A stretch of 64,000 nt of DNA from Marinicauda salina (GCF_003122085.1 NZ_QEXV01000002.1:1-64000), one strand, 5' to 3'. Positions 9,105 to 18,883 are shown, counted from the first letter of the stretch. Numbers and translations are program-made. The notes: generated by a model not told the origin, from the letters alone.

Positions 9105-11705
9105 ATGCTGCGCATATTCTGCGGTCTGGCCGCCGCGGCCGCTCTTGCGGCGACCGGCGCGCCGGCGAACGCCGAGCCCATCGAATTCTTCCAGGTCGAG
9201 GGCGTCTCCTATGACGAGACCGTGCCGACGCCGGAAGAGTCCTTCGGCTACGAGATCGGCGAACGCCCGATCCGACACGATCTCATGGTGGCCTATCTGC
9301 GCGATCTCGCCGCGCGCTCCGACCGCATCGCGGTGGAGACGATCGGCTACACGCACGAGCATCGCCCGATCCTGTTCTTCACGGTGACCTCGCCGGAGAA
9401 CCACGCCGACCTCGATTCCATCCGCGAGGCGCACCTGCAGCGTCGTCTCGGCGAAGCCCCCGCCGACGCCGCGCCGATGCCGCTGTGGATCAATTACGGC
9501 GTCCACGGCGCGGAGAGCGCGGGCATGGATGCGGCCGTGCCGGTCCTCTACCACTTCGCCGCCGCGCAGGGCGCGGAAGTCGAGCAGACGCTCGACGAGT
9601 CGGTGCTGCTGATCACGGCGATCTTCAACCCCGACGGCCACACCCGCCGGATCGACCACGTCAACACCTTCTGGTCCTACACCGACGTGACCGATCCCGC
9701 CCACGCCCAGCACGACCTGTGGACCGCCGCGCGGACCAATCACTACTGGTTCGATCTCAACCGGCAGTGGCTGCTGCTCACCCAGCCCGAGCCGCAGGCC
9801 TGGATCGCCAAGTGGCACGAGTGGAAGCCGATGGTGACCACCGACTACCACGAGATGGGCTCGGACTCGCCGTTCTACTTCCATCCCGGCGAGGAGAACC
9901 GCCGGAACCCGCTGATCCCCGAGCGTGCGCGCGAGCTGACCTTCGAGATCGGCCGGCGCCATGTCGAGTTCCTGGATCGCGAGGCCCGCCTGTTCACGAC
10001 CCAGGAGAATTTCGACAATTTCTACATCGGCAAGGGCTCGACCTATCCCCAGGTCAACGGCTCGCTGGGCATCCTGTTCGAGATCGGCGCGGCCCGCGGC
10101 GGCGCGATCGAGACCGAGCGCGGCCTCGTCACCCACGCCGACAATGTGCGCACGCATTTCCGCACGACGCTGACCACGATCCGGGGCTCGCTCGACCTGC
10201 GCGACGAGATCACGGCGTATCAGCGCGACTTCTTCGCCGACGCGCCCGGCCTCGCGGGACGGGACGACCGGCGCTACTTCGTCTTCTCCGCAACCGGCGA
10301 CGATGAACGCGCCGCGCGCTTCATCCGGCTTCTGCACAGCCACGACATCGATGTCTACGAGCTCGCTCGAGACGTCAGCGCCGGGGGCGAACGGTTTCGC
10401 GCCGGCGAGGCGTTCGTGGTGCCGCTGGAGCAGGACCAGTACCGGATGATCCGCGGCGTGTTCGATCAGCCCACCGAGTTCGAGGAGAACATCTTCTACG
10501 ACGTCTCGGGCTGGACGCTGCCGCTGGCCTACGACCTGAACTTCGCCGCGCTGCCCGGCGGGCTGTTCACGTCCAATCTCCTCGGCGACGAGGCCGAGGG
10601 GGACTCGGCGAACCCGCCGGCGCCGCCGGAAGCGTCCTACGGCTACGTCTTCTCGTGGAGCGAGACCTACGCTCCGCGGGCGCTGCATCGCGTGCTCGAC
10701 GCCGGCGCGCTTGTGCGCATCGGCCGCGAACCGTTCTCGGTGCTCACCACCGAGGGCGAGGCGGAGTTCGGCCGCGGCGCGGTTTTCGTGCCGCTGGCCC
10801 GCCAGGAGGTCGATCGCAGCGCGCTGCATGACGTCATGACGGCGGTCGCCGAAGAAGACGGCGTGCGCGTGCACGCCGTCACCTCCGGTCTGACCCCGAC
10901 GACGGGACGCGATCTCGGCGCCTGGAACGTGTTCTCCGCAGTGCGCCAGCCGAAGGTCGTCGTGCTGTTCGACGACGGGCTGGCCCGTTACGACGCCGGC
11001 GAGGTGTGGTGGACGCTCGACTACCGCATGCGCATGCCGGTCACGCTGATCCAGAAGGACGATGCGGGCGATCTGGACTGGAGCGAGTACACCCATCTCG
11101 TTGTCGTCGGCGGCGACGCGGAGATGCCCGAAGACACGGTCGGGCGCATTCGCCAGTGGCTCACCGAGGAGGGCGGAACGCTGGTCGCCATGCGCCAGAG
11201 CGCGGCCTGGGCGCAGTCGACCTTCTTCGGCGATGACGAGGACGGCGCCGGCGAGGCCGACGCCGAGGGCGAGGAGGGCGACGCCCCCGAGCGGCTCGAC
11301 TTCGCCGACATGCAGATCCGCGACGCCGAGCACATCATCGGCGGCGCCATCTTCGAAGGCGATGTCGACACCACCCATCCGCTGGCCTTCGGCTACGCCG
11401 ACCGCGTGCTGCCGCTCCATCGCAACACGACGCTGACGCTCGAGCGGCCGGAGGGCGATCCGTTCGCCGTCGTCGTCGAGTACGCCGACGATCCGCTGCT
11501 GGCGGGCTATGCGTCCGAGCGTCGTCAGGAGGAGATCGGCGGCACGCCGGCGGTTATCGCCCAGCGTCTGGGTCGCGGATCGGTCGTGATGATGGCGGAC
11601 AACCCGGTGTTCCGGGGCACCTTCCCGGGTACGGAAAGGCTGCTCATGAACGCGATCTTCCTCTCCCAGCTCATCGACCGGCCCTACGGCGACTACGAGG
11701 AGTGA
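9105..11705 (+). CDS. Exported M14-family zinc carboxypeptidase, large form
   Basis: The 866-residue protein begins with a signal peptide (hydrophobic to about residue 22, ANAEP cleavage region). The M14 catalytic domain shows the zinc motif HGAE (His134, Glu137), Asn-Arg for substrate binding (219-220), His249 in TTDYHEMG, and a late Glu in ILFEIGAARG as general base. After about residue 390 comes a long C-terminal region ending in an amidotransferase-like fold (HLVVVGGDAEMP and surroundings) with an acidic insert near 710-725. It probably trims peptides in the periplasm or outside. The start at 9105 gives a clean signal peptide; the longer upstream reading is antisense to typA. Confidence 0.9.
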   Translation: MLRIFCGLAAAAALAATGAPANAEPIEFFQVEGVSYDETVPTPEESFGYEIGERPIRHDLMVAYLRDLAARSDRIAVETIGYTHEHRPILFFTVTSPENHADLDSIREAHLQRRLGEAPADAAPMPLWINYGVHGAESAGMDAAVPVLYHFAAAQGAEVEQTLDESVLLITAIFNPDGHTRRIDHVNTFWSYTDVTDPAHAQHDLWTAARTNHYWFDLNRQWLLLTQPEPQAWIAKWHEWKPMVTTDYHEMGSDSPFYFHPGEENRRNPLIPERARELTFEIGRRHVEFLDREARLFTTQENFDNFYIGKGSTYPQVNGSLGILFEIGAARGGAIETERGLVTHADNVRTHFRTTLTTIRGSLDLRDEITAYQRDFFADAPGLAGRDDRRYFVFSATGDDERAARFIRLLHSHDIDVYELARDVSAGGERFRAGEAFVVPLEQDQYRMIRGVFDQPTEFEENIFYDVSGWTLPLAYDLNFAALPGGLFTSNLLGDEAEGDSANPPAPPEASYGYVFSWSETYAPRALHRVLDAGALVRIGREPFSVLTTEGEAEFGRGAVFVPLARQEVDRSALHDVMTAVAEEDGVRVHAVTSGLTPTTGRDLGAWNVFSAVRQPKVVVLFDDGLARYDAGEVWWTLDYRMRMPVTLIQKDDAGDLDWSEYTHLVVVGGDAEMPEDTVGRIRQWLTEEGGTLVAMRQSAAWAQSTFFGDDEDGAGEADAEGEEGDAPERLDFADMQIRDAEHIIGGAIFEGDVDTTHPLAFGYADRVLPLHRNTTLTLERPEGDPFAVVVEYADDPLLAGYASERRQEEIGGTPAVIAQRLGRGSVVMMADNPVFRGTFPGTERLLMNAIFLSQLIDRPYGDYEE

Positions 11706-11713
11706 GGCGACGG

Positions 11714-11740
11714 GACGCCGGCGCGTGACGCGCCGGCGTC
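11714..11740. terminator. Hairpin after the M14 peptidase gene
   Basis: Twelve-base arms GACGCCGGCGCG and CGCGCCGGCGTC flank a TGA loop, 9 bp after the stop codon. There is no T-run, so it is either a weak or factor-assisted terminator, or a stabilising 3-prime hairpin. Confidence 0.5.
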
Positions 11741-11748
11741 ACCCGAAC

Positions 11749-11793
11749 GTGATCCCGGCTCATCGGATCGCTGATCGCATGTGATCCCGGCTC
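11749..11793. repeat. 13-bp direct repeat, 32-bp period
   Basis: GTGATCCCGGCTC occurs at 11749-11761 and again at 11781-11793, so the copies lie on nearly the same face of the helix (about three turns apart). They lie between the peptidase hairpin and the DoxX start and could be tandem operator half-sites. This is a direct observation; the function is a guess. Confidence 0.35.
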
Positions 11794-11867
11794 CGGGCAT
11801 GTCTGGACGGAGAGGCGGCGGCGCTCCCGGGCGTCGCCGCGTCCCCTCGACCAGACGGAGCCCGCCG

Positions 11868-12389
11868 ATGATCAACGCCGTTCTCAGCGCCCTGCCGGGC
11901 GACATCTCGATCGCGATCCACGAGGCGCTGCGCGCTTACGCCCCGCACGCGCTCGGCCTCGGCGCGCCGGAATCGCTGCTCGGTCTGGGCGCGCGCTTCG
12001 TCGTCGGCTTCATGTTCTTCTGGTCGGGCTACACGAAGCTGTTCCGGCCGGAGCGTCGGGAGATCATGCACCAGACGCTGGTCGAGGCGCGCATCCCGCT
12101 GCCGCGTCTGAACACCTGGTTCGTCTCGGCCAACGAGTTCGTCTTCGGGTTTCTGTTCATGCTCGGCGCGGCGACGCTGGCCTCGGGGGCGATCCTGGCG
12201 GCGATCACGCTGGTCGCCTTCGTCACTGTCGGGCGGAAGAAGATCGAGCCGGGCGGCCCGCTCTTCGTGCTCTCGGGGCTGCTCTACAACAACGAGGTGA
12301 TGATCCTCGTTTTCATCGGGCTGGTGGCCGTCTACGGGCCGGGGCCGCTCAGCATCGACGCGCTGGTCTGGCCGAACCTGCCGTTCTGA
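11868..12389 (+). CDS. DoxX-like membrane protein
   Basis: The 173-residue protein has four likely transmembrane helices. A DoxX/YphA-type motif follows the first helix (ARFVVGFMFFWSGYTKLF), and LNTWFVSANEFVFGFLFML spans the second. The family is found in the inner membrane and has been linked loosely to quinone or thiosulfate redox chemistry and stress; no specific role can be read here. ACGGAG precedes the ATG at 11868. The gene ends two bases from the convergent crotonase gene. Confidence 0.8.
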   Translation: MINAVLSALPGDISIAIHEALRAYAPHALGLGAPESLLGLGARFVVGFMFFWSGYTKLFRPERREIMHQTLVEARIPLPRLNTWFVSANEFVFGFLFMLGAATLASGAILAAITLVAFVTVGRKKIEPGGPLFVLSGLLYNNEVMILVFIGLVAVYGPGPLSIDALVWPNLPF

Positions 12390-12391
12390 GT

Positions 12392-13153
12392 TCAGAACGC
12401 GCCGTGGCGGCCTTCGCCGCCGGAAAACCGCGCCGCGCCCTCGGCGGTCTCGCCGCTGGACAGGGTGTCGAGGCCGCGCCGGGTTTCGTTGAGCAGCGCG
12501 CCGGATTCGGGCATCGACCATTGCTCGAGCGCCGAGCGGCGGTCATTGCGCAGGCAGGCCTGGGGGAAGGCGGCGACTCGCTCGGCGAGTTCCACGGCGG
12601 CTTCGAGCGCCTCGCCGGGCTCGCAGACCCGGTTGGCCAGGCCGATGCGATGGGCCTCATCGGCTTCGACCGGCCGGCCGGTGACGATCATGTCCATGGC
12701 GTGGGACTGGCCGATCAGACGGGGCAGGCGCACGGTCCCGCCGTCGACCAGCGGGACGCCGAAGCGGCGGCAAAAGACGCCGAACACGGCCGAGCGCGCC
12801 GCTACCCTGAGATCACACCACAGCGCCAGCTCCAGCCCGCCGGCGACCGCGTAGCCCTCGATCGCGGCGATCACGGGCTTTGTGAGACGCATCCGGGTTG
12901 GACCCATCGGCCCGTCGCCGGTCTCGGCGACCGTGTTGCCGCCGCCTTCGCCGAGCGCCTTGAGATCCGCGCCGGCGCAGAAATTCCCGCCGGCGCCGGC
13001 GAGCACCGCGACGCTGGCGGTCTCGTCGGCGTCGAAATCGCGGAAGGCGGCGGCGAGCGCGGCCGCCGTCGCGCCGTCGACGGCGTTGCGCCGCTCCGGC
13101 CGGTCGATCGTGATCACGGTGACGTCGTCGAGGGCTTCGCGGGTGACGCTCAT
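12392..13153 (-). CDS. Crotonase (enoyl-CoA hydratase/isomerase) family protein lacking both hydratase glutamates
   Basis: The 253-residue protein has the crotonase fold: ITIDRPERRNAVDG at the start, an oxyanion-hole loop around FCAGADLKAL, and AVAGGLELALWCDLRV. At the position of hydratase Glu144 it has Cys in FGVFCRRFGVPL. At Glu164 it has Asp in HAMDMIVTG. Such members act as isomerases, hydrolases or unknown acyl-CoA enzymes rather than classical hydratases. GGGAGG precedes the ATG. It is followed upstream on the same strand by an alpha/beta hydrolase gene 50 bp away, so the two may be cotranscribed. Confidence 0.85.
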   Translation of the reverse strand: MSVTREALDDVTVITIDRPERRNAVDGATAAALAAAFRDFDADETASVAVLAGAGGNFCAGADLKALGEGGGNTVAETGDGPMGPTRMRLTKPVIAAIEGYAVAGGLELALWCDLRVAARSAVFGVFCRRFGVPLVDGGTVRLPRLIGQSHAMDMIVTGRPVEADEAHRIGLANRVCEPGEALEAAVELAERVAAFPQACLRNDRRSALEQWSMPESGALLNETRRGLDTLSSGETAEGAARFSGGEGRHGAF

Positions 13154-13203
13154 GCCGGCCTCCCTGGCTGATCGGCGCATCGGAGCCGATCGCGGGACCG
13201 GCT

Positions 13204-14091
13204 TCAAGCTGCGGAGAACGCCTGCGCCAGCCTGTGTTCGAGCCAGGCGGCGGTCTCCTGCGGCCGCTCCATCGCCATGAGATGGCCGGCGCCGGGCGCA
13301 GCGTCGATCCAAGCGCCGGCGCGTGCGAGCGCAGCGGCGCGGCGCACGGTCGAGCCGTGTTCGGCCTTGAGAACATGAAGCGGCGCGCCGGCATTGCGGG
13401 CGGCCCGGACCGGATCGTGGCCCTGTGCGGCGAAATTGGCCGCCTCCCAGGCGGGCGCGCAGGCGAGCCGGACGCCGCCGTCTTCGGTCTCGACGAGCCC
13501 GTCGGCGAGATAGTCCTCCAGCACGCCCGGCGCCCAGGCGGCGAACAGCGCCTTGCTTCGATAACGCTCCAGCACCGCTCCGCGGTCGGGCCAACCGTCC
13601 GTGCGCGTCAGCGCGCCCCGGACGAGCCCCATCCGGTTGGCGATCAGCGGCCAGACCGGCGTACGCGCCAGCAGGCGCATCAGCGGCGGCATCACGATGA
13701 CCGGCTCGACGAGCGCCAGCACGGCGGGCTTCCGGTCCATGCGCGCCGCCGCCAGCAGCAGACTCGTTCCGCCCAGCGAGTGGCCCGAAAACGCAAGGGG
13801 ACGGTCGGCGAGCTGTTCCGCCACGCCAACGAGATCGCGCGCGTGGATGCGCCAGTCGCGGTGGCCGCCCGGATCGGCGGGGAGCGTCGATCGCCCGTGG
13901 CCGCGCAGATCGACCGCCACGATCTCGAATCGCTCGGCCAGCGGCGCCAGCGCCTGGCGATAGGTTCCCGCATTGAAGCCGTTGGCGTGGGCGAACAGCA
14001 CGCGCGGCGCGTCGGGCCGCGGCCAGACAAGGGCGGCCATCGCGCCGTCGGGCAGGGCGAACTCGCGGCGTTCCGGCTCGGCGTGGGACAT
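13204..14091 (-). CDS. Alpha/beta hydrolase
   Basis: The 295-residue cytoplasmic hydrolase has an oxyanion-side HANGFN segment, the nucleophile elbow GHSLGG, an acid residue in the region before AGAWIDAAP, and a catalytic histidine in GAGHLMAME. The same organisation occurs in small-ester hydrolases and lipases of the MhpC type. It probably forms a short operon with the crotonase gene downstream, which would suit acyl or ester degradation. The substrate is unknown. Confidence 0.85.
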   Translation of the reverse strand: MSHAEPERREFALPDGAMAALVWPRPDAPRVLFAHANGFNAGTYRQALAPLAERFEIVAVDLRGHGRSTLPADPGGHRDWRIHARDLVGVAEQLADRPLAFSGHSLGGTSLLLAAARMDRKPAVLALVEPVIVMPPLMRLLARTPVWPLIANRMGLVRGALTRTDGWPDRGAVLERYRSKALFAAWAPGVLEDYLADGLVETEDGGVRLACAPAWEAANFAAQGHDPVRAARNAGAPLHVLKAEHGSTVRRAAALARAGAWIDAAPGAGHLMAMERPQETAAWLEHRLAQAFSAA

Positions 14092-14141
14092 GACAGGAAT
14101 CGATCCGACGGGAGCGGGCGGGCGGCGGCGTCCCGGCGTTT

Positions 14142-14177
14142 TTGGACGGCGCGGACGAACGCCCTAGTCTTAGGACC
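14142..14177 (+). promoter_or_regulatory. Candidate promoter for mltF with little or no leader
   Basis: TTGGAC (14142-14147) and TAGTCT (14165-14170) are spaced by 17 bp. Transcription would begin about seven bases further on, at or next to the ATG at 14178. The only Shine-Dalgarno-like bases, AGGA, sit two bases from the ATG, which is too close. The mRNA may therefore be leaderless. Both hexamers are imperfect matches to the sigma-70 consensus. Confidence 0.35.
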
Positions 14178-15572
14178 ATGATCTTTGCGCGCAAAGTATG
14201 GATCGCCGCCGCCGGGGCGCTCCTGGCGGCCTGCGGCGGCGAGAACGAAATAGCCGGAAGCCTCGAGGCGATCCGCGAACGCGGCGAGCTCGTGGTGCTG
14301 ACCGCGCCGAGTCCCACCACGTGGTCGATGGTCGAGGGCGAGCCCGTCGGATACGAGGTCGATCTCGTCGAGGCGATGGCCGCCGATCTCGGCGTCGACG
14401 TGCGCTACGAGGTCCGCGCCGATCTCGCCGGCGTGCTGGAGGCGATCCGCAACGGCGAGGCCCATATCGCCGCGGCCGGCATCACCGACACCGCCGAGCG
14501 GCGGGAGACGCTCGACTTCTCGCCGGCCTACAAGGCGGTTCGCCAGCAGCTGGCCTGCCGCCGCGGCGGGCCCGCGCCGCGTTCGGTCGACGAGATGCCC
14601 GAAGTCGAGATCGCCGTCGTCGCGCGATCGAGCTATGTCGAGACGCTCGAGTTCCTGTCGGAAGACCGGCCCGCGCTCGCCTGGGAGGTGCGCGACGCGC
14701 CGTCGGCGATGCCGCTTCTCGCGGCCGTCCAGGACGAGCGCCTCGACTGCACTGTCGCCGACTCCAACCTCGTCGCCTTCGCCCGGCTGCAGTATCCCGA
14801 GCTCATCACGCCGCTGAACCTGACCGGCGAGCAGACGCTTGCCTGGGCGCTCGCGCCCGGCGTCGACGGGCTGGACGCCTGGCTCGACGACTGGTTCGCC
14901 GACGCGCACGAGTCGGGTTTGCTCGAGGAGCTCGACCAGCGCTGGTACGGCCATGTCCGGGAATTCGACTATGTCGATGCGGCGCGCTTCATCCGCCGAC
15001 TGGAGGAGCGTCTTCCGCCCTTGAGGCCGCATTTCGTCGCCGCCGCTGACGGCGAGCGCTTCGAATGGCCCTTGCTCGCCGCGCAGGCCTACCAGGAATC
15101 CCACTGGAACCCGGCCGCCGAAAGTCCGACGGGCGTGCGCGGGGTGATGATGCTCACCCTGCCCACGGCGAACCGGGTGGGCGTGTCCGATCGGACGGAT
15201 CCGCGCCAGTCGATCCGCGGCGGGGCGGACTATCTCGCCGAGCTGTACGATCGGCTGCCTGAAGCGGTGACCGGGGAGGACCGGCTCTACATGGCGTTGG
15301 CGGCCTACAATATCGGCATGGGTCATCTCTACGACGCCCGCGCGCTCGCCGAACGCCTCGGCCGCGACAAGAACGAATGGGACGACATGCGCGAGGTTCT
15401 GCCCCTGCTCACGCAGGAGGAACATTACTCGACGACCCGCTACGGCTATGCGCGCGGTCACGAGCCGGTGCGCTATGTGCGCCGGATCCGGCGCTACCAG
15501 GCGCTGCTCGAGGCCAATCTCGAGCCGCCGCCTTCGCCTCAGCCGAACAGCAGCGCGATCGAACCCAGATAG
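14178..15572 (+). CDS. mltF: Membrane-bound lytic murein transglycosylase F
   Basis: The 464-residue lipoprotein (LAAC, Cys19) has the two-domain MltF architecture. A periplasmic solute-binding (SBP_bac_3) domain covers about 30-260, with GYEVDLVEAMAADLGV and DTAERRETLDFSPAY. A C-terminal SLT domain covers about 285-450. The catalytic glutamate lies in AAQAYQESHWNP and the SLT motif in ALAAYNIGMGH. The enzyme cleaves peptidoglycan strands at the outer membrane, and the binding domain regulates it. The 3-prime end overlaps the convergent antiporter gene by 34 bp. Confidence 0.93.
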   Translation: MIFARKVWIAAAGALLAACGGENEIAGSLEAIRERGELVVLTAPSPTTWSMVEGEPVGYEVDLVEAMAADLGVDVRYEVRADLAGVLEAIRNGEAHIAAAGITDTAERRETLDFSPAYKAVRQQLACRRGGPAPRSVDEMPEVEIAVVARSSYVETLEFLSEDRPALAWEVRDAPSAMPLLAAVQDERLDCTVADSNLVAFARLQYPELITPLNLTGEQTLAWALAPGVDGLDAWLDDWFADAHESGLLEELDQRWYGHVREFDYVDAARFIRRLEERLPPLRPHFVAAADGERFEWPLLAAQAYQESHWNPAAESPTGVRGVMMLTLPTANRVGVSDRTDPRQSIRGGADYLAELYDRLPEAVTGEDRLYMALAAYNIGMGHLYDARALAERLGRDKNEWDDMREVLPLLTQEEHYSTTRYGYARGHEPVRYVRRIRRYQALLEANLEPPPSPQPNSSAIEPR

Positions 15573-16591
15573 AGCGCGATGATCAGCGTGCTCTCGAAGC
15601 CGATGCCCGCGAAGCCGAGCTTCTCGCGTCGCAGCAGGCCCAGCAGCAGCGCGCCCGTCATCAGGATGGTCAGCGCGACCACGAAGACGTTCTGATCGTT
15701 GAAGCGGTGATAGAGCGAGCCGTCCCGCCAGGCGATGTCGGAAAACGCTAGGAAAAGCGTGTCGAAGGCGTTGCCGCCGATTATGCCGCTCACCGCAAGC
15801 GTCAGCGCGCCGCGCCGCACCGCGGCCAGCGCCATGACAAGCTCGGGCAGGGAGGTGGCGACCGCGGTGAACAGCCCGCCGACGGCGGTCTCGGTGAGCG
15901 CCGTTCGATCGGCGAGCGTGATGCCGAACTGGCTCACCGCATAGCCCGCGACGGCCGTGATTGTGGCGAATATCGCGAATTCGAGCTGCAGCCGCGTCCC
16001 GTTCTTTTCGCCGCGCCGGGCCGGTTCGGGCGGCTTCGACGCCGTCTCGTCGGTCTGCGTCTCCCGCGTCAGGCGCGGCCGCCACATCGGGGCGACTTTC
16101 GCGGCGTTGATGAGGTGCACGCCGTAGAGATAGCCGCCGATGAGCAGCGGCGTGGCGGGATGCACGCCCAGCACCGACCACTCCGGGGCGGACATCGCCA
16201 GCAGCGGGATCGCGAGCAGCGTGACCAGCAGCGCGCCCTGGGTGAGGTTCGCCGGCGAGGCGGCGGCGTGCTCGAGATTGGCGCGGCGATAGGTGATGTC
16301 GGCGACGGCGAGAAACGCGGTCTGCACCGCGATGCCGCCGATGGCGTTGGAGATCGCCAAGGAGGGATGGTCCTGCGCGGCCGCGGCGACCGAGGTGACG
16401 ATGCCGGGCAGCGAGGTCGCCCCGCCGAGCAGCACCGCGCCGACGGCGGCCTCGCCCCAGCCGGTCCGGTCGGCGATCTCGTCGGCGCGGCCGGTGAGCA
16501 GCGTGCCCGCTCCGGCGATGATGAGCGCCGAGACGAACAGGCCGAACGCCAGCGCGGCGACGGGCCATTGGGCAAGCTCGAGCAGGGGCAT
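15539..16591 (-). CDS. CaCA-family sodium/calcium antiporter-like protein
   Basis: The 350-residue protein has about ten membrane helices and two alpha repeats. These are [16 protein letters not shown] (57-72) and [15 protein letters not shown] (243-257), each followed by an IGG segment. A hydrophilic loop near 175-200 separates the halves. The family exchanges Na+ or H+ for Ca2+ in the inner membrane using one glutamate in each repeat. Here the second repeat keeps Glu250, but the first has Gly63, so classical Ca2+ exchange is uncertain. Confidence 0.8.
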   Translation of the reverse strand: MPLLELAQWPVAALAFGLFVSALIIAGAGTLLTGRADEIADRTGWGEAAVGAVLLGGATSLPGIVTSVAAAAQDHPSLAISNAIGGIAVQTAFLAVADITYRRANLEHAAASPANLTQGALLVTLLAIPLLAMSAPEWSVLGVHPATPLLIGGYLYGVHLINAAKVAPMWRPRLTRETQTDETASKPPEPARRGEKNGTRLQLEFAIFATITAVAGYAVSQFGITLADRTALTETAVGGLFTAVATSLPELVMALAAVRRGALTLAVSGIIGGNAFDTLFLAFSDIAWRDGSLYHRFNDQNVFVVALTILMTGALLLGLLRREKLGFAGIGFESTLIIALYLGSIALLFG

Positions 16592-16657
16592 GGTCCAAGA
16601 ACGGGCGTTGAAGGGCGGCGTTCCGCTTGCTTCCGCAGCCGGCTGGCCGGCCCGCTA

Positions 16658-18613
16658 TCAGAGACCGGCGTCGCGACCCGGCGCGCCGTCGGCGACCGCG
16701 CGCGCCTCGGTTTCGCAGTCATAGGGCAGGTCGGGCTCGTCGCAGAAGTCCGGCCACTCGTCGGTTTCGAGCCAGTACTCGACCAGGCCGAACCGGCGCG
16801 CGAGCGGCCAGAAGCGCGGATCGCGGCGGAATTCGCGCATCTCGGGATAGAAGAACATGAGCGCGGTGTGGGGAAGGCCCCGTTCGGCCATCTCTTCAAC
16901 CACGGCGTACGCCTCGTCGATCGCGCCGACCGAGGCGAGTATGCGGGCGCGATAGTCGGGTTGCGTGTCAGCGCAGGCCTCGACGATGGCGTCGACGTCC
17001 GATCGGGCCTCTTCGCGCAGGCGTCCGGCCGCAATAAAACAATTGATCTCGCTGGTCGGGGGCGTGGTCCCGTCTCCGGGCGCGCCTGCGCGAAGGGCGG
17101 CCAGCGCGCGGTCCGCGTCGCCATAGAAGAGTTCTGAAATCACCTGATACCACACGGTCGCGCTAGGGGTCGGGTTCGCTGACGCCGCCCTCGCGAACTC
17201 GGCGCGCGCCGCAGACATGTCGCCGTTCATCGCCAGCATCAGCGCCAGCGTGGCGCGCGAGACGCTTCGGGAGGGGTGGATAGCGGACGCTTGGGCCAGC
17301 AATCGCCGCGCTTCGGCCAGGCGTCCCACTTCCCGAAGCAGCGCTGCGTATGCGGTGACGTAGATCGGCGGCGGCCAGCCGCGCGAGAAAACCTCGCTGA
17401 GAACCCGGTCGACCTCGATGCGGTATCGGTCGGTTGTTTGAGCATACGCAATCGCCAGCCGCGCCATTCCGTTGTCGGGATCGACCTCCAGCGCGCTGTG
17501 CGCGAGCTCGCGAGCCGCACGCAGGCTGGTTGTGCGGTCGGCGGGCGAGTGAATCTCGTAGCGGGCGTAATAGGCGAGCACGACCGCGTGCAGCGCGCGG
17601 GCGTGAGTATTGTCCGGATCGCTTTCCAGTATGCGGCGCGTGAAGGCGTGGATCGCGACGAACGCATCCTGATTGAACCCGGCCTCGCAAAGCTGCAGAT
17701 ACCACCGCAAGGTCTCGAGAGGCGGCGCTCCATGGGCGCGTCGAAATTCCAGACCGCAGGCGATCACCTCCGCGATCTTCGTCGCGAGCGGGGCGAGGGT
17801 GTCTCGGTCGGCGTCACGCGCGAGATCGCTGGCGAGAGTCCACAGCACGGCGCCGCTGGCTTGCTCGACCAGCTCCACCCGCGCCGCCATGCCCTCGGAT
17901 TCGGATTCCAGGACCGGCTGCAGCGCGAATTCCGGCGTCGGCCTGTTCGACGCTTCGTGTCCGGCGCGGACGAAATCCAGCGCCGCTTCGGCGAAACTGT
18001 CGGCGATCATCGCTTCGAGGCGGTCGGCCGTGTTCACCAGGGTCTCGTCCCGGCCAGGGGTGCGGACTGCGCCGAGCTCGATCCTGTCGATGATCGTGAC
18101 GCGCGCGTCGACGGCATCCTCGGAGCCCGGAGCTTCCAGATCGAGCCGCAGCGCTGCGACTGCAATCGCGACGCCTGCGGTCGCCGCGATTGCGGCCATG
18201 GCCGCGCGGCGCGCGAAGCGGGCCGGAGCTTGCATCGCCGGTGGCGGGGCGGGGGCCGCCGGCGGTCGCTCCGGGGCGTTCAGACTCTCGACCGGCGCCT
18301 TGAGCCGATAACCCCGCTTCGGAACCGTCTCGATGCAGCTCGCTTCGCCTAGAACGCGCAGGGCGGCGCGCAGGCGGGACACCGAGCGGGTCAGGCTCTC
18401 GTCGCCGCCGTGCTCGACCTTCCAGATCGCGTCGACGAGCGCCTCGCGGCTCCAGACCTCGCCGGGACGGGAGGCGAGAAGGCAGAGGACGTCCATCACG
18501 CGCGGCTGAACGTGCACCCCGTCGCGGCCGCGCTTAAGGAGGTCGCGGTCCGGCAGCACGTCGACATCGCCGATCCTGAAGCGAGTCCGGGGTATCTCGG
18601 GGGGCGCGGTCAT
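16658..18613 (-). CDS. CadC-like winged-helix membrane regulator with TPR sensor domain
   Basis: The 651-residue protein has an OmpR/CadC-type winged helix at residues 10-105 (recognition region [15 protein letters not shown], wing [11 protein letters not shown]). A proline/alanine linker and one transmembrane helix near 130-155 follow, then a periplasmic part of about 490 residues with TPR-like helices. It ends with [17 protein letters not shown], then a WPDFC and PYDC pair common in TPR-type one-component regulators. It should bind DNA directly and sense something outside the inner membrane. It is divergent from the UrcA gene at 18931, a likely target. Confidence 0.85.
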   Translation of the reverse strand: MTAPPEIPRTRFRIGDVDVLPDRDLLKRGRDGVHVQPRVMDVLCLLASRPGEVWSREALVDAIWKVEHGGDESLTRSVSRLRAALRVLGEASCIETVPKRGYRLKAPVESLNAPERPPAAPAPPPAMQAPARFARRAAMAAIAATAGVAIAVAALRLDLEAPGSEDAVDARVTIIDRIELGAVRTPGRDETLVNTADRLEAMIADSFAEAALDFVRAGHEASNRPTPEFALQPVLESESEGMAARVELVEQASGAVLWTLASDLARDADRDTLAPLATKIAEVIACGLEFRRAHGAPPLETLRWYLQLCEAGFNQDAFVAIHAFTRRILESDPDNTHARALHAVVLAYYARYEIHSPADRTTSLRAARELAHSALEVDPDNGMARLAIAYAQTTDRYRIEVDRVLSEVFSRGWPPPIYVTAYAALLREVGRLAEARRLLAQASAIHPSRSVSRATLALMLAMNGDMSAARAEFARAASANPTPSATVWYQVISELFYGDADRALAALRAGAPGDGTTPPTSEINCFIAAGRLREEARSDVDAIVEACADTQPDYRARILASVGAIDEAYAVVEEMAERGLPHTALMFFYPEMREFRRDPRFWPLARRFGLVEYWLETDEWPDFCDEPDLPYDCETEARAVADGAPGRDAGL

Positions 18614-18830
18614 CGCTCAGCCTGCCTTGCGGACCTGTCGCGGCCGTCGTCGACAGCGTCGCGCTTAGGTTGATCCTAGCCCAATGCGGGCTTCGTCGCC
18701 ATCGGCGGCCGCGACGCGCACGCGGACTTGTGACGAACGCCTCCCGGCGGGCTGATGAAAAGCTCCCCTCAAGCGCTCCGTCATCGCCGATTGCCGGCGT
18801 TTCACGCGATTTGCTCGTGCGTTGAGTGGA

Positions 18831-18883
18831 TTCGCGAAAAGTCCGGAAACGAGGATCCCGGCGTCAGGACCCCGCTTCGCGAA
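18831..18883. promoter_or_regulatory. Two TTCGCGAA palindromes upstream of the first UrcA gene
   Basis: The 8-bp palindrome TTCGCGAA occurs at 18831-18838 and at 18876-18883, with starts 45 bp apart, inside the 317-bp divergent region between the TPR regulator (start 18613) and the UrcA gene (start 18931). Paired sites are what a dimerising winged-helix protein would use. The rest of this interval shows nothing I can identify. Confidence 0.35.

Noticed and set aside
13692-16598. A 968-residue minus-strand frame spanning several genes
   Set aside because: It is antisense to mltF and reads the antiporter and hydrolase genes in the wrong frames. Composition is arginine-rich and no motif is present.
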